In this document: positions 55,947 to 64,000 of the stretch, piece by piece
Layout of the letters: each line of letters opens with the position of its first letter
Numbering within the stretch: the first letter of the stretch is position 1
Source: Streptomyces sp. Tu 3180
GTDB lineage: Bacteria; Actinomycetota; Actinomycetes; Streptomycetales; Streptomycetaceae
DNA: 64,000 nt
Direction of reading: 5' to 3'
Assembly: GCF_009852415.1 (NCBI RefSeq)
Contig: NZ_WOXS01000002.1
Span: 1,696,501 to 1,760,500 of the forward strand
Translations under genes and position numbers: made by a program
The notes under the pieces: model-generated
Databases searched by the model: none
The model's input: only the letters and a program-made list of their open reading frames with translations
What the model was told of the DNA's origin: nothing

Positions 55947-56228
55947 TCAGGACGAGAACAGCATGTGCCCGAAGCTCTTGTGCCGGTGGTGACCGTGGTG
56001 GCCACCGTGCGGGGCGCCCCAGGCGGGGGGCTGCGGGGCCGGCGGGTACGCCTGCGGAGCAGCGGGCGGCGCGGGCGGTGCGGGCTGGGACCACTGGGCC
56101 TCCAGCCGGGTCAGCGACTCCAGCTCGCCGTAGTCGAGGAAGATCCCTCGGCACCCGCTGCACTGCTCGATCTGGACGCCGTTGCGGTTGTAGGTGTGCA
56201 TCGGCGCACGACACTTCGGACACTGCAT
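55947..56228 (-). CDS. zf-TFIIB-type zinc-ribbon protein with His-rich tail
   Basis: A 93-aa protein. The N-terminal zinc ribbon has two CxxC pairs (MQCPKCRAPM and IEQCSGCRGIFLDYGELE), typical of the zf-TFIIB family. A Pro/Ala-rich linker follows, then a tail with ten or so histidines (HGGHHGHHRHKSFGH) that could bind metal. The function is unknown. It is convergent with the tRNA array. Confidence 0.9.
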   Translation of the reverse strand: MQCPKCRAPMHTYNRNGVQIEQCSGCRGIFLDYGELESLTRLEAQWSQPAPPAPPAAPQAYPPAPQPPAWGAPHGGHHGHHRHKSFGHMLFSS

Positions 56229-56308
56229 GATCGATTCAACTCCTCGCCGGTCGGCCCTGCTTCACATGTCGCCAGGACAGACTCTGTCCGGCTTCGGTCG
56301 GTTGCACC

Positions 56309-57241
56309 CTAGTCCGTGGAGGTGTACGCCGAGCGGGGCGGGATCGCGGCCATGCGCGCACAGGCGTCGATCACTGACTGTTCCACCTCGTCCGGGGGCC
56401 GCCCGTCCGCCGCGGCCCTGACGATCGCCCGCGCGGCGGTCTGCACGGTGAGGGCGCGGGCCGGGACGTCCAGCACGGCCCAGGGGTCGGCGCCGTCGGG
56501 GACGGCCGGCCCGCCCGCGGCCCGGTAGGAGTCGAGGAACCGCCCCCACTCCTCCGCCGGCAGCAGCCCGCACGCGTACCAGGCCGCCGGACGCGCCAGA
56601 TCCCAGGCGGGGACGCCCACGCCCAGGTCGTCGACGTCGATCAGCCGCCAGGAGCCGCCGGGGAGGCGCACGAGCTGGCCCAGGTGGAGGTCGCCGTGGC
56701 AGAGGGTGGCACGGTCCGGCATGGGGCCTTCGGCCCGGGCCCACGGGGGCAGGGCGGCCCAGGCGCGCAGGACGGGGGCGGCGGCCGGGGCGGAGCCGAG
56801 GGCCCGCAGCCGGGTGACGGCGCGGGCCGCCTTCGCCGGGCCCCGCATGACGGGCAGCGGCGCGGAGGCGGGGGTGCGGTGCAGCCGGGCGAGCAGGACG
56901 GCGGCGGCCTCCCACGGGGCGGCGTCGGGATCGTCCGGGTCGACGGGGACGCCGTACGGCCAGAAGGTCACCAGCCGGCCGTGCAGGCCGGCCGGGCCGG
57001 GGCCGAGCGGGGGCAGGAAGACGTCCGGGAGGTGTGCGGCCGCGGCGAGGCGCCGGGTCAGGGCGACGGGGTCGGTGTCCGGGGCGTGGGCCTTCGCGAC
57101 CGTGTCCGCGTGGCGCACGACGGTGCCGTCGGGACGGTCGGCCAGGGTGCCGGCCGCACCGCAGGGGCAGGCCGGGGCGCGTGAGTGGGCCATGCCCCTG
57201 ACGCGGGCGGTGAGGTCGGCGAGAAGGGTGTCGGCGGTCAC
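56309..57241 (-). CDS. Aminoglycoside phosphotransferase (APH)-family kinase-like protein
   Basis: A 310-aa protein with the APH catalytic loop LCHGDLHLGQLV and the DFG-like metal site RLIDVDDLGVG. The loop position that is usually Asn (HGDxHxxN) is Gln here. The N-terminal lobe is poorly conserved, with a CPCG pair near residue 25. The substrate is unknown, and resistance should not be assumed. The GTG at 57241 follows CAGGGAG; the frame is open to 57394. Confidence 0.82.
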   Translation of the reverse strand: MTADTLLADLTARVRGMAHSRAPACPCGAAGTLADRPDGTVVRHADTVAKAHAPDTDPVALTRRLAAAAHLPDVFLPPLGPGPAGLHGRLVTFWPYGVPVDPDDPDAAPWEAAAVLLARLHRTPASAPLPVMRGPAKAARAVTRLRALGSAPAAAPVLRAWAALPPWARAEGPMPDRATLCHGDLHLGQLVRLPGGSWRLIDVDDLGVGVPAWDLARPAAWYACGLLPAEEWGRFLDSYRAAGGPAVPDGADPWAVLDVPARALTVQTAARAIVRAAADGRPPDEVEQSVIDACARMAAIPPRSAYTSTD

Positions 57242-57442
57242 GGGACTCCCTGCGGTGCGGGTCTGGAGGGAGGGTACGCGGAGGAGAGCGGCGTCTTCGC
57301 CGGACGGCGGGAGGCAAGAGCAATGCCGGCGCAGCTCCCCAGCTGCGCCGGCATCTGTGCCGTCCGCCGCACCCCCGTCCCCACGGGGTTTCATGGGTGG
57401 ATGTCCCCGCCCGGACCGCTCTTCCGGGCCTGGGGTCGCCGC

Positions 57443-57652
57443 TCAGCGCCCCAGCATCTCGCCCACGGACGACGCCTGTGTGGCCACCGTCTCCCACCCG
57501 TCGAAGACGAGGAGGAGCAGGACCGCCAGGGGGAGGGCCATCAGCGTCGCCACCAGCGGGTGGCGACGGCCCTCACGGCGCGGCCGGAACCCGGCGGTGT
57601 CCGCCAGTCGTTCCCGCGCGCGGACCGGGGTCCGCGGTGCCGTGTGGGCCAT
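57443..57652 (-). CDS. Small membrane protein (69 aa)
   Basis: A 69-aa protein with a basic N-terminus (MAHTAPRTPVRARERL), then one hydrophobic helix (LVATLMALPLAVLLLLVFDG) and a short polar end. The ATG at 57652 has CAGGAGAGG at good spacing, which supports translation. No family is recognised. Confidence 0.7.
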   Translation of the reverse strand: MAHTAPRTPVRARERLADTAGFRPRREGRRHPLVATLMALPLAVLLLLVFDGWETVATQASSVGEMLGR

Positions 57653-57867
57653 GGTCCCTCTCCTGACCGTTTCGGTTGCCGTGTTCTCATGTGGTGTCGT
57701 TGGCAGCGGCGGGCGTCCGACCTCGGGGGACGAGTGCTGCACCCGCCGCTTGACCTCAAATCTAGGGGCCCGGCGCCCTCCGGACGTCATGCCCTCGTAC
57801 CGATTGCCGGGCCTCCCGGAGGATGAGCCGTGACCTGCGGTGTACTCCCCTGGGTGGAGACGGGGAC

Positions 57868-58143
57868 CTACGTCTCAGGGACATCCCGGAAGGGCCGGCC
57901 GCTCTGTCCGGCTTTCTCCGAGGTGTCCTCCCGAGGCACCGGCTGCTCCACCAGCGCGAGCACCCGGTTCGCCATGAAACGGGCCGTTCGCACGACGGCC
58001 CCGGTTCGGGTGACTTCGCTCACTTCCACCACCCCTCGGCGGACCGCCGTCTCCACCCGGCGTCCGGCCCTGCTCGCCACCACCTCGTACGTGCGCGTCG
58101 TGTCCCCCGCGTCCACGACTATCTCCACGCGATCACCCTTCAC
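57868..58143 (-). CDS. Small uncharacterised protein (91 aa)
   Basis: A 91-aa protein, mostly beta-strand-like and basic (KGDRVEIVVDAGDTTRTYEVV; VETAVRRGVVEVSEVTRTG; TARFMANRVLALVEQPV). No domain is recognised. The GTG at 58143 has AAGGGGG upstream, and the alternating hydrophobic pattern and codon bias favour a real gene. It is divergent from the Ser/Thr kinase gene. Confidence 0.68.
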   Translation of the reverse strand: MKGDRVEIVVDAGDTTRTYEVVASRAGRRVETAVRRGVVEVSEVTRTGAVVRTARFMANRVLALVEQPVPREDTSEKAGQSGRPFRDVPET

Positions 58144-58344
58144 GCGATCAATCCCCCTTCGGCGTCGGGTGGTTGGGATCGCTCGCCGCGTGAACCCGGC
58201 CTGCTCACGCGCTCCCCGTCCACCCTTCAAGTCTCCCACCCGGCACTGACAATCGATCGGCCCGAGAGGGCGCGGCCTCTGCGCACGGACGGCCGTGGAA
58301 ACGTAAGCTGTGGCACGTCACAGGACCGGGCAGCGGGGATGAAC

Positions 58345-59781
58345 ATGGCGATGATGCGCCTGAGGCGCGAGGACCCGCGCGTCGTCGGCTCTTTCAGGCT
58401 TCACCGACGGCTCGGCGCGGGCGGGATGGGCGTGGTCTACCTGGGCTCCGACAAGAAGGGGCAGCGGGTCGCACTGAAGGTCATCCGGCCTGATCTGGCG
58501 GAGGACCAGGAGTTCCGTTCACGGTTCGCGCGCGAGGTCTCGGCGGCGCGGCGCATCCGCGGGGGCTGCACGGCGCGGCTGGTGGCAGCCGATCTCGAGG
58601 CGGACCGGCCGTGGTTCGCCACGCAGTACGTGCCCGGCCCGTCGCTGCACGACAAGGTCGTGGACGAGGGGCCGCTCGGCGCGGCCGAGGTCGCCGCCGT
58701 CGGCGCGGCCCTGTCCGAGGGACTGGTCGCCGTGCACGAGGCCGGCGTGGTGCACCGGGACCTGAAGCCGTCCAACATCCTGCTGTCCCCGAAGGGGCCG
58801 CGGATCATCGACTTCGGCATCGCCTGGGCGACCGGCGCCTCGACGCTCACGCACGTCGGCACCGCGGTCGGTTCGCCCGGTTTCCTCGCCCCGGAGCAGG
58901 TGCGCGGCGCCGCCGTCACCCCGGCCACGGACGTGTTCTCGCTGGGCGCCACGCTCGCGTACGCGTCGATGGGCGACTCCCCCTTCGGGCACGGCAGTTC
59001 CGAGGTGATGCTGTACCGCGTCGTGCACGAGGAGGCCCAACTGCGCGGCGTCCCGGACGCCTTGGCCCCGCTCGTGCGCGCTTGCCTGGCGAAGGACCCC
59101 GAGGATCGGCCCAGCACGCTCCAACTCTCGCTGCGGCTCAAGGAGATCGCGGCCCGGGAGGCCCAGGGACTCACCGACGTCCGTCCGCCCGCGCCGCGCG
59201 CCGCCGAGGCGGAGCGGCCCACCGGGCGCCTCGCCGGCGCCTACCCGGACTCCTCCCCGGACCGCGCTCAGGGGCGCCGGCCGGGGCCGCGCGGCGCACG
59301 GCCGGGCCAGGGGACCCCCGCACCGCGCGGCGCGTCCGCCGGCCGGGTCTCCCCCTCGACGGGGGGCGGGTCCACGCCCCGGCGCGGCACCCGCGGCGTC
59401 CCGCCGGCGCGGGGCGACAGCTCGTCCCGGGGCGGCGCCTCGCGCGGTGGTACGCCGTCCCGGCCCACCCCCGCGCCCCGCGGCTCCGGCCGGTCCGGCA
59501 CCGGCCCCCGCCGTCAGGGGCCCCGGACGACGGGCACCGGCCTGCGCCCGGCCAATCCGCGGCTGCTCAGGCAGCGCTTGTTCGTGTTCGTCGTCGTGAC
59601 GCTGGTGGTCGCGCTCGGCATCGCGCTGGTGCAGGGCTGCCAGGGTCCGTCGCGGGGGCTCGGCGGCGACGGGGACGGCGTGCGGGAGCAGCGGGAGCAG
59701 GTGCGCGCCCGCTACGAACCGCCGGCCCCGGACGGCCTGATGTCCGAGCGGTACGTCTCGACGATGGAGCGGGACGACTGA
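58345..59781 (+). CDS. PknB-type Ser/Thr protein kinase with one membrane helix
   Basis: A 478-aa Hanks-type kinase. The P-loop is GAGGMG (24-29), the catalytic Lys is K45 (VALKVI), the catalytic loop is HRDLKPSN (137-144), DFG is at 156-158 and the activation segment has GSPGFLAPEQ. A long Pro/Arg/Gly/Ser linker (~270-410) leads to a single helix (LFVFVVVTLVVALGIALV) and a short outside tail without PASTA or other sensor domains. Start choice is between ATG 58345 (GGGG six nt upstream) and ATG 58339. Confidence 0.92.
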   Translation: MAMMRLRREDPRVVGSFRLHRRLGAGGMGVVYLGSDKKGQRVALKVIRPDLAEDQEFRSRFAREVSAARRIRGGCTARLVAADLEADRPWFATQYVPGPSLHDKVVDEGPLGAAEVAAVGAALSEGLVAVHEAGVVHRDLKPSNILLSPKGPRIIDFGIAWATGASTLTHVGTAVGSPGFLAPEQVRGAAVTPATDVFSLGATLAYASMGDSPFGHGSSEVMLYRVVHEEAQLRGVPDALAPLVRACLAKDPEDRPSTLQLSLRLKEIAAREAQGLTDVRPPAPRAAEAERPTGRLAGAYPDSSPDRAQGRRPGPRGARPGQGTPAPRGASAGRVSPSTGGGSTPRRGTRGVPPARGDSSSRGGASRGGTPSRPTPAPRGSGRSGTGPRRQGPRTTGTGLRPANPRLLRQRLFVFVVVTLVVALGIALVQGCQGPSRGLGGDGDGVREQREQVRARYEPPAPDGLMSERYVSTMERDD

Positions 59782-59815
59782 GCGCTCCGGCTCCCGGTCC
59801 CCCGCCGGACGGGCC

Positions 59816-60634
59816 CTAAGCCCGGGGGCGCCCCGCGGTCACCGCGTAGAAGGCGACCGCCGCCGCGGCGCCCACGTTGAGGGAGTCGACGCCGTGGGAC
59901 ATCGGGATGCGGACCCACTCGTCGGCGGCGGCCAGGGCCCGGGAGGAAAGCCCCTCCCCTTCCGCGCCCAGCATCAGGGCCACCCGGTCCATCCGGTGGG
60001 GCGCCGCCTCGTCGAGGGAGCGGGCCCTGTCGTCGGGGGTGAGGGCGAGGAGGGTGAAGCCCGCCTCGCGGACCGGGTCGAGCCCCCTGGGCCAGGAGTC
60101 CAGCCGGGCGTACGGCACGGAGAAGACCGCGCCCATGGAGACCTTGACGCTGCGGCGGTAGAGGGGGTCGGCGCAGTCCGGGGAGAGCAGGACCGCGTCC
60201 ATGCCGAGGGCCGCCGCCGAGCGGAAGATGGCGCCGATGTTGGTGTGGTCGTTGACCGACTCCATGATCACGACCCGGCGGGCGGTCCCGAGCACCTCGG
60301 CCGCCGCGGGCAGCGGCTTGCGCTGCATGGAGGCGAGCGCGCCGCGGTGCACGTGGTAGCCGGTGACCTGCTCGGCGAGCGCGGGCTCCACGACGTACAC
60401 CGGGGCGGAGGCCCGGTCGATGACGTCCCGCATGACGTCGACCCACTTCGCCGACAGCAGCATCGACCGCATCGCGTAGCCCGCTTCGCCGGCGCGCCTG
60501 ATGACCTTCTCGCCCTCGGCGACGAACAGGCCCTCGGCGGGTTCGCGCCGGCGGCGCAGTTCGACGTCGGTCAGGCCGGTGTAGTCGTGCAGACGCGGGT
60601 CGTCGGGGTCCTCGACGGTGATGGGTTCGGCCAT
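59816..60634 (-). CDS. SpoU/TrmH family RNA 2'-O-methyltransferase
   Basis: A 272-aa SPOUT methyltransferase with an N-terminal substrate-binding domain (GLFVAEGEKVIRRA). The three SpoU motifs are present: NIGAIFRSAAALG, LMLGAEGEGLS and IPMSHGVDSLNVGAAAAV. The RNA target (rRNA or tRNA) cannot be told from sequence. It starts 1 bp after the stop of the siroheme/SUMT gene and is likely co-transcribed with it. Confidence 0.93.
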   Translation of the reverse strand: MAEPITVEDPDDPRLHDYTGLTDVELRRRREPAEGLFVAEGEKVIRRAGEAGYAMRSMLLSAKWVDVMRDVIDRASAPVYVVEPALAEQVTGYHVHRGALASMQRKPLPAAAEVLGTARRVVIMESVNDHTNIGAIFRSAAALGMDAVLLSPDCADPLYRRSVKVSMGAVFSVPYARLDSWPRGLDPVREAGFTLLALTPDDRARSLDEAAPHRMDRVALMLGAEGEGLSSRALAAADEWVRIPMSHGVDSLNVGAAAAVAFYAVTAGRPRA

Positions 60635-60635
60635 G

Positions 60636-61868
60636 TCACACCGCCCCGTGCGGGCCCACACCGACGACGTCGCCGACGACGATGACGGCCGGCGGCCTGA
60701 CGTCCCGGGCGACGACGGTCTCGGCGACCGTGGCGAGGGTCGCGTCGACCCGGCGCTGGGCGGACGTCGTGCCCTCCTGGACGAGGGCGACGGGAGTGCC
60801 GGGGGACTTGCCGTGCGCGACCAGGGTCTCGGCGATCTTGCCGATCTTGTCGACGCCCATGAGGATCACGAGCGTGCCGGTCAGCTTCGCCAGCGACGGC
60901 CAGTCGACCAGGGAGCGCTCGTCGTCGGGGGCGACGTGGCCGCTGACCACGGTGAACTCGTGGGCCACACCGCGGTGGGTGACCGGGATGCCGGCCGCGC
61001 CCGGGACCGAGATGGAGCTGGAGATGCCGGGGACGACGGTGCAGGGGATCCCCGCCTCGGCGAGCGCCTGGAGCTCCTCCATGCCGCGGCCGAAGACGTA
61101 CGGGTCGCCGCCCTTGAGCCGGACCACCGACTTGCCCTGCCTGGCGTGCTCGATCAGCGCGTTGTTGATGGCCTCCTGGGCCATGAAACGGCCGTAGGGG
61201 ATCTTCGCCGCGTCGATCACCTCGACGTGCGGCGGCAGTTCGGCGAGCAGGTCGCGCGGGCCGAGCCGGTCGGCGATGACGACGTCGGCCTCGGCGAGCA
61301 GGCGGCGGCCGCGCACGGTGATCAGGTCCGGGTCGCCGGGACCGCCGCCGACCAGGGCGACGCCGGGGGTGCGGGTGCGGTGGTGCGGGGCGACGAGGGT
61401 GCCGTCGCGCAGCCCCTCGACCACGGCGTCGCGGACGGCGGCGGTGTGGCGGGGGTCACGGCCCTTGGCGTCGGTGGTGAGCACGGCCACCGTGACGCCC
61501 TCGCTGTGTCCGGTCGCCGGGGTCCACGCCGTCGCCCGGTCGGCGTCGTCGGAGCGGACGCACCAGACGCGGTGGCGCTCGGCCTCGGCGGACGCCCGCT
61601 CGTTGGCGTCGGGGTCGCTGGTGGCGATCAGCGCGTACCAGGCGTCCGCGAGGTCGCCGTCGGCGTATCCGCGCCGCTCCCAGGCGATCTCGCCCGCGTC
61701 GGCCATCGCCTCCACGGAGGGGGTCGCCTCGGGGGACACGAGGAGGACGTCCGCGCCGGCCGCGACGAGGGCCGGGAGGCGGCGCTGGGCGACCTGGCCG
61801 CCGCCGAGCACGACCACTCGGCGGCCGGTGAGACGGAGGCCCACGGGGTAGGCGGGGTGTTCGGCCAT
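60636..61868 (-). CDS. cobA: SirC-CobA fusion: precorrin-2 dehydrogenase + uroporphyrinogen-III C-methyltransferase
   Basis: A 410-aa two-domain enzyme for siroheme and cobalamin precursors. Residues ~8-150 are a Rossmann-fold precorrin-2 dehydrogenase (VVVLGGGQVAQRR). Residues ~165-405 are an S-adenosylmethionine-dependent SUMT (LVGGGPGDPDLITVRG, RLKGGDPYVFGRG, VPGISSSISVPGAAGIP, PVTHRG). It is arranged as in CysG but is shorter. It lies downstream of the BluB-CobT gene on the same strand. Confidence 0.93.
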   Translation of the reverse strand: MAEHPAYPVGLRLTGRRVVVLGGGQVAQRRLPALVAAGADVLLVSPEATPSVEAMADAGEIAWERRGYADGDLADAWYALIATSDPDANERASAEAERHRVWCVRSDDADRATAWTPATGHSEGVTVAVLTTDAKGRDPRHTAAVRDAVVEGLRDGTLVAPHHRTRTPGVALVGGGPGDPDLITVRGRRLLAEADVVIADRLGPRDLLAELPPHVEVIDAAKIPYGRFMAQEAINNALIEHARQGKSVVRLKGGDPYVFGRGMEELQALAEAGIPCTVVPGISSSISVPGAAGIPVTHRGVAHEFTVVSGHVAPDDERSLVDWPSLAKLTGTLVILMGVDKIGKIAETLVAHGKSPGTPVALVQEGTTSAQRRVDATLATVAETVVARDVRPPAVIVVGDVVGVGPHGAV

Positions 61869-61987
61869 GAGGGTACGGCTCCTCGTACGAGCGGCGTGCG
61901 GGGTACGGCGCGCGGGGGCGACGCGGGGCGCTACGGCACTGGAGCGGCCCTGACGTGCGGATTCTAAGGGTGGGGTTCAGCGTACGG

Positions 61988-62036
61988 CGGGGTGGGCCCG
62001 GCGGCGGCGGTGTTCGCCCCGCCCGTGCCCACCCCG
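61988..62036 (-). terminator. Possible hairpin after cobT
   Basis: CGGGGTGGGC (61988-61997) can pair with GCCCACCCCG (62027-62036) across a 29-nt GC-rich loop, just past the cobT stop codon. The long loop makes this tentative. Confidence 0.3.
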
Positions 62037-62050
62037 GCCGGTGTTCTCGG

Positions 62051-64000
62051 CTACTTCTCGGTGACTCCCGCCGAGTCGAAGGTCGCCACCTCGTGCATCG
62101 CCCGCGCCGTGCTCTGCACCAGCGGCAGCGCGAGCAGGGCGCCGGTGCCCTCGCCGAGGCGCAGGTCGAGGTCGACCAGGGGGCGCAGGCCCAGCTTGTT
62201 GAGGGCGGCCACGTGGCCGGGCTCGGCGCTGCGGTGTCCCGCGATGCAGGCGGCCAGGACCTCGGGGGCGATGGCCCGGGCCACCAGGGCGGCGGCACCG
62301 GCGCTGACGCCGTCCAGGATCACCGGCGTCCGCAGGGACGCGCCGCCGAGCAGCAGGCCGACCATGGCCGCGTGCTCGAAGCCGCCGACCGCGGCCAGGA
62401 CGCCGATCGGGTCGGCCGGGTCCGGCTGGTGCAGTTCGAGGGCGCGGCGCACGACCTCGGTCTTGCGGGCGAGCGTCTCGTCGTTGATGCCGGTGCCGCG
62501 GCCGGTGACCTCGGCCGGGTCCGCGCCCGTGTAGACGGAGATGAGGGCGGCGGACGCGGTGGTGTTCGCGATGCCCATCTCACCCGTGAGCAGGGCCTTG
62601 TTGCCGGCCGCGACCAGGTCGCGGGCGGTCTCGATGCCCACCTCGATGGCCTTCTTGGCCTCCTCGCGGGTCATCGCGGGGCCGGTGGTCATGTCGGAGG
62701 TGCCGGCGCGGACCTTGCGCGGCAGCAGACCGGGGGTGGCCGGCAGGTCGGCGCAGACGCCGACGTCGACGACGCAGACCTCGGCGCCCACCTGGGTCGC
62801 GAAGGCGTTGCAGACCGCTCCCCCGCCGAGGAAGTTGGCCACCATCTGGGCGGTGACCTCCTGCGGCCAGGGGGTGACGCCCTGGGCGTGCACGCCGTGG
62901 TCGCCGGCGAAGATCGCGACGGCCGCGGGCTCCGGGATGGGCGGCGGGCACTGGCGGGACAGGCCGGACAGCTGGGCGGAGATGATCTCCAGCATGCCCA
63001 GCGCCCCGGCCGGCTTGGTCATGCGCTTCTGCCGCTCCCACGCCTCGCCGAGCGCCTTGGCGTCCAGCGGGCGGATCTGTGCGACGGTCTCGGCGAGCAG
63101 GTCGTGGGGTTCCTCTCCGGGAAGGGCGCGGCGGCCGTACGTCTCCTCGTGCACGACCCAGGACAGCGGGCGGCGCTTGGACCAGCCGGCCTGCATCAGC
63201 TCGGGCTCGTCCGGGAACTCGTCGACGTAGCCCACGCACAGGTAGGCGACGACCTCCAGGTGCTCGGGCAGGCCGAGGACGCGGACCATCTCGCGCTCGT
63301 CGAAGAAGCTGACCCAGCCGACGCCGAGGCCCTCGGCGCGGGCGGCGAGCCAGAGGTTCTCGACGGCGAGCGCGGAGGAGTACGGCGCCATCTGCGGCTG
63401 GGTGTGGCGGCCCAGGGTGTGCCGGCCGCCGCGGGTGGGGTCGGCGGTGACGACGATGTTCACCGGGGTGTCGAGGATGGCCTCGATCTTCAGTTCCTTG
63501 AACTGCTTGGCCCGGCCCTTGGGGAGCGACTTGGCGTAGGCGTCGCGCTGGCGCATGGCCAGTTCGTGCATGCTGCGCCGGGTCTCGGCGGAGCGGATGA
63601 CGACGAAGTCCCAGGGCTGCGAGTGGCCGACGGAGGGCGCGGTGTGGGCGGCCTCCAGGACGCGGAGCAGCACCTCGTGCGGGATGGGGTCGCCGCGGAA
63701 GCCGTTGCGGATGTCCCGGCGTTCGCGCATGACCTTCAGGACGGCCTCGCGCTCGGCGTCGTCGTAGCCGGGGGCGGGCGGATGCGCGGGCCGTGCGGCT
63801 TCCGCCGCGGCCGCGCTCTCCTCCTCCGGCGCGGGTCCGTCCTCCACTCCGGCGCCCCGGGTGTCCAGGTCGTCCGCGTTCTGCACGCGGTCGGGGTCCG
63901 GCTCCGCGCCGGGTGCGGCCGGTACGGCGCCGGATCCGGCCTCGCGGGGGGCGGGCACCGTGGCGGTGGCCTCCGGCGCGGGGCGTTCCTCCGCGGGAAC
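62051..64000 (-). CDS. cobT: BluB-CobT fusion (5' end beyond window)
   Basis: About 650 codons are visible, open at the right edge. A Pro/Ala/Glu-rich disordered stretch leads into a BluB/nitroreductase-like domain (RRDIRNGFRGDPIPHEVLLR; TAPSVGHSQPWDFVV; LWLAARAEGLGVGWVSFF), which makes 5,6-dimethylbenzimidazole from FMN. A CobT domain follows (FAGDHGVHAQGVTPWP; GEMGIANTTASAA; GRGTGIND; ILDGVSAGAAALVAR), which activates that base with nicotinate mononucleotide. One chain therefore makes and loads the lower ligand of B12. The true start lies beyond base 64000. Confidence 0.9.
   Translation of the reverse strand, partial: VPAEERPAPEATATVPAPREAGSGAVPAAPGAEPDPDRVQNADDLDTRGAGVEDGPAPEEESAAAAEAARPAHPPAPGYDDAEREAVLKVMRERRDIRNGFRGDPIPHEVLLRVLEAAHTAPSVGHSQPWDFVVIRSAETRRSMHELAMRQRDAYAKSLPKGRAKQFKELKIEAILDTPVNIVVTADPTRGGRHTLGRHTQPQMAPYSSALAVENLWLAARAEGLGVGWVSFFDEREMVRVLGLPEHLEVVAYLCVGYVDEFPDEPELMQAGWSKRRPLSWVVHEETYGRRALPGEEPHDLLAETVAQIRPLDAKALGEAWERQKRMTKPAGALGMLEIISAQLSGLSRQCPPPIPEPAAVAIFAGDHGVHAQGVTPWPQEVTAQMVANFLGGGAVCNAFATQVGAEVCVVDVGVCADLPATPGLLPRKVRAGTSDMTTGPAMTREEAKKAIEVGIETARDLVAAGNKALLTGEMGIANTTASAALISVYTGADPAEVTGRGTGINDETLARKTEVVRRALELHQPDPADPIGVLAAVGGFEHAAMVGLLLGGASLRTPVILDGVSAGAAALVARAIAPEVLAACIAGHRSAEPGHVAALNKLGLRPLVDLDLRLGEGTGALLALPLVQSTARAMHEVATFDSAGVTEK

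Noticed and set aside
61869..62050. Cobalamin riboswitch between cobT and cobA
   Set aside because: I looked for the conserved B12-box elements on the minus strand and did not find them. Only a weak hairpin is present.

Overview
The window is high-GC actinobacterial chromosome, about 72% G+C by eye, and almost certainly Streptomyces. Indicators are the very GC-rich third codon positions, many GTG starts, ATGA/GTGA-overlapping operons, an exact-length 137-aa SsgB sporulation protein, a TTG-started bifunctional Rel enzyme and Tat-targeted lipoproteins. The gene order mltG-ruvX-alaS ... rpsD ... hisS-(MBL hydrolase)-PPIase ... rel-apt-secF-secD-yajC-ruvB-ruvA-ruvC-yebC-pdxT-pdxS-pimA-acyltransferase-pgsA ... 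HIT-thrS is the conserved backbone that, from general knowledge, is also shared with Mycobacterium tuberculosis. I recall it as the SCO15xx region of S. coelicolor.

Layout. 1-5.8 kb (minus strand): mltG (3' end cut off by the window), ruvX, alaS and two small membrane-associated proteins. 5.9-8.1 kb: a plus-strand STAND ATPase, possibly leaderless. 8.1-11.1 kb (minus): rpsD, rarA and a VKOR-family oxidoreductase. 11.3-15.7 kb: hisS and an MBL hydrolase (minus), then a cyclophilin and a DUF349 protein (plus), closed by a large two-way terminator. 15.8-31.1 kb: a long minus-strand block of rel, apt, secF, secD, yajC, ruvB, ruvA, ruvC, yebC, pdxT, pdxS, a LemA-like protein, pimA, an acyltransferase and pgsA. 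31.4-35.5 kb (plus): an EF-G-like GTPase and a membrane protein. 35.5-38.1 kb (minus): a HIT protein and thrS. 38.2-40.9 kb: a nuclease-looking module in which an OB-fold-like protein and a DUF4365 protein lie divergent to a DEDDh exonuclease. 41.0-48.8 kb: two near-identical tRNA-Val(CAC) genes bracket an SRPBCC protein and a carbohydrate-uptake and lyase operon (extracellular solute-binding lipoprotein, two ABC permeases, YesL-like protein, YetA/PcRGLX-like lyase) behind a promoter with two LacI-type operators. 48.9-55.2 kb: a TIGR02611 protein, ssgB, a CGNR regulator, small membrane proteins, a DsbA-like protein, a GNAT protein and a pabB/pabC-like pair. 55.4-55.9 kb: five tRNA genes (Gly, Cys, 3 x Val-GAC). 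55.9-64 kb: a zf-TFIIB protein, a phosphotransferase-like protein, small proteins, a Ser/Thr kinase, a SpoU methyltransferase, a SirC-CobA fusion and a BluB-CobT fusion that runs off the right edge.

Most of the window is housekeeping: translation (alaS, hisS, thrS, rpsD, seven tRNAs), stringent response, protein export, recombination, vitamin B6, phosphatidylinositol mannosides, folate and B12. The observations most worth a second look are these. ruvB is broken by a single missing base inside its Walker A motif. The DUF4365/OB-like/DEDDh exonuclease module has no function I recognise. The EF-G paralogue has degenerate G2 and G4 motifs. The sugar-polymer operon carries its own tandem operators but neither an ATPase nor a regulator.
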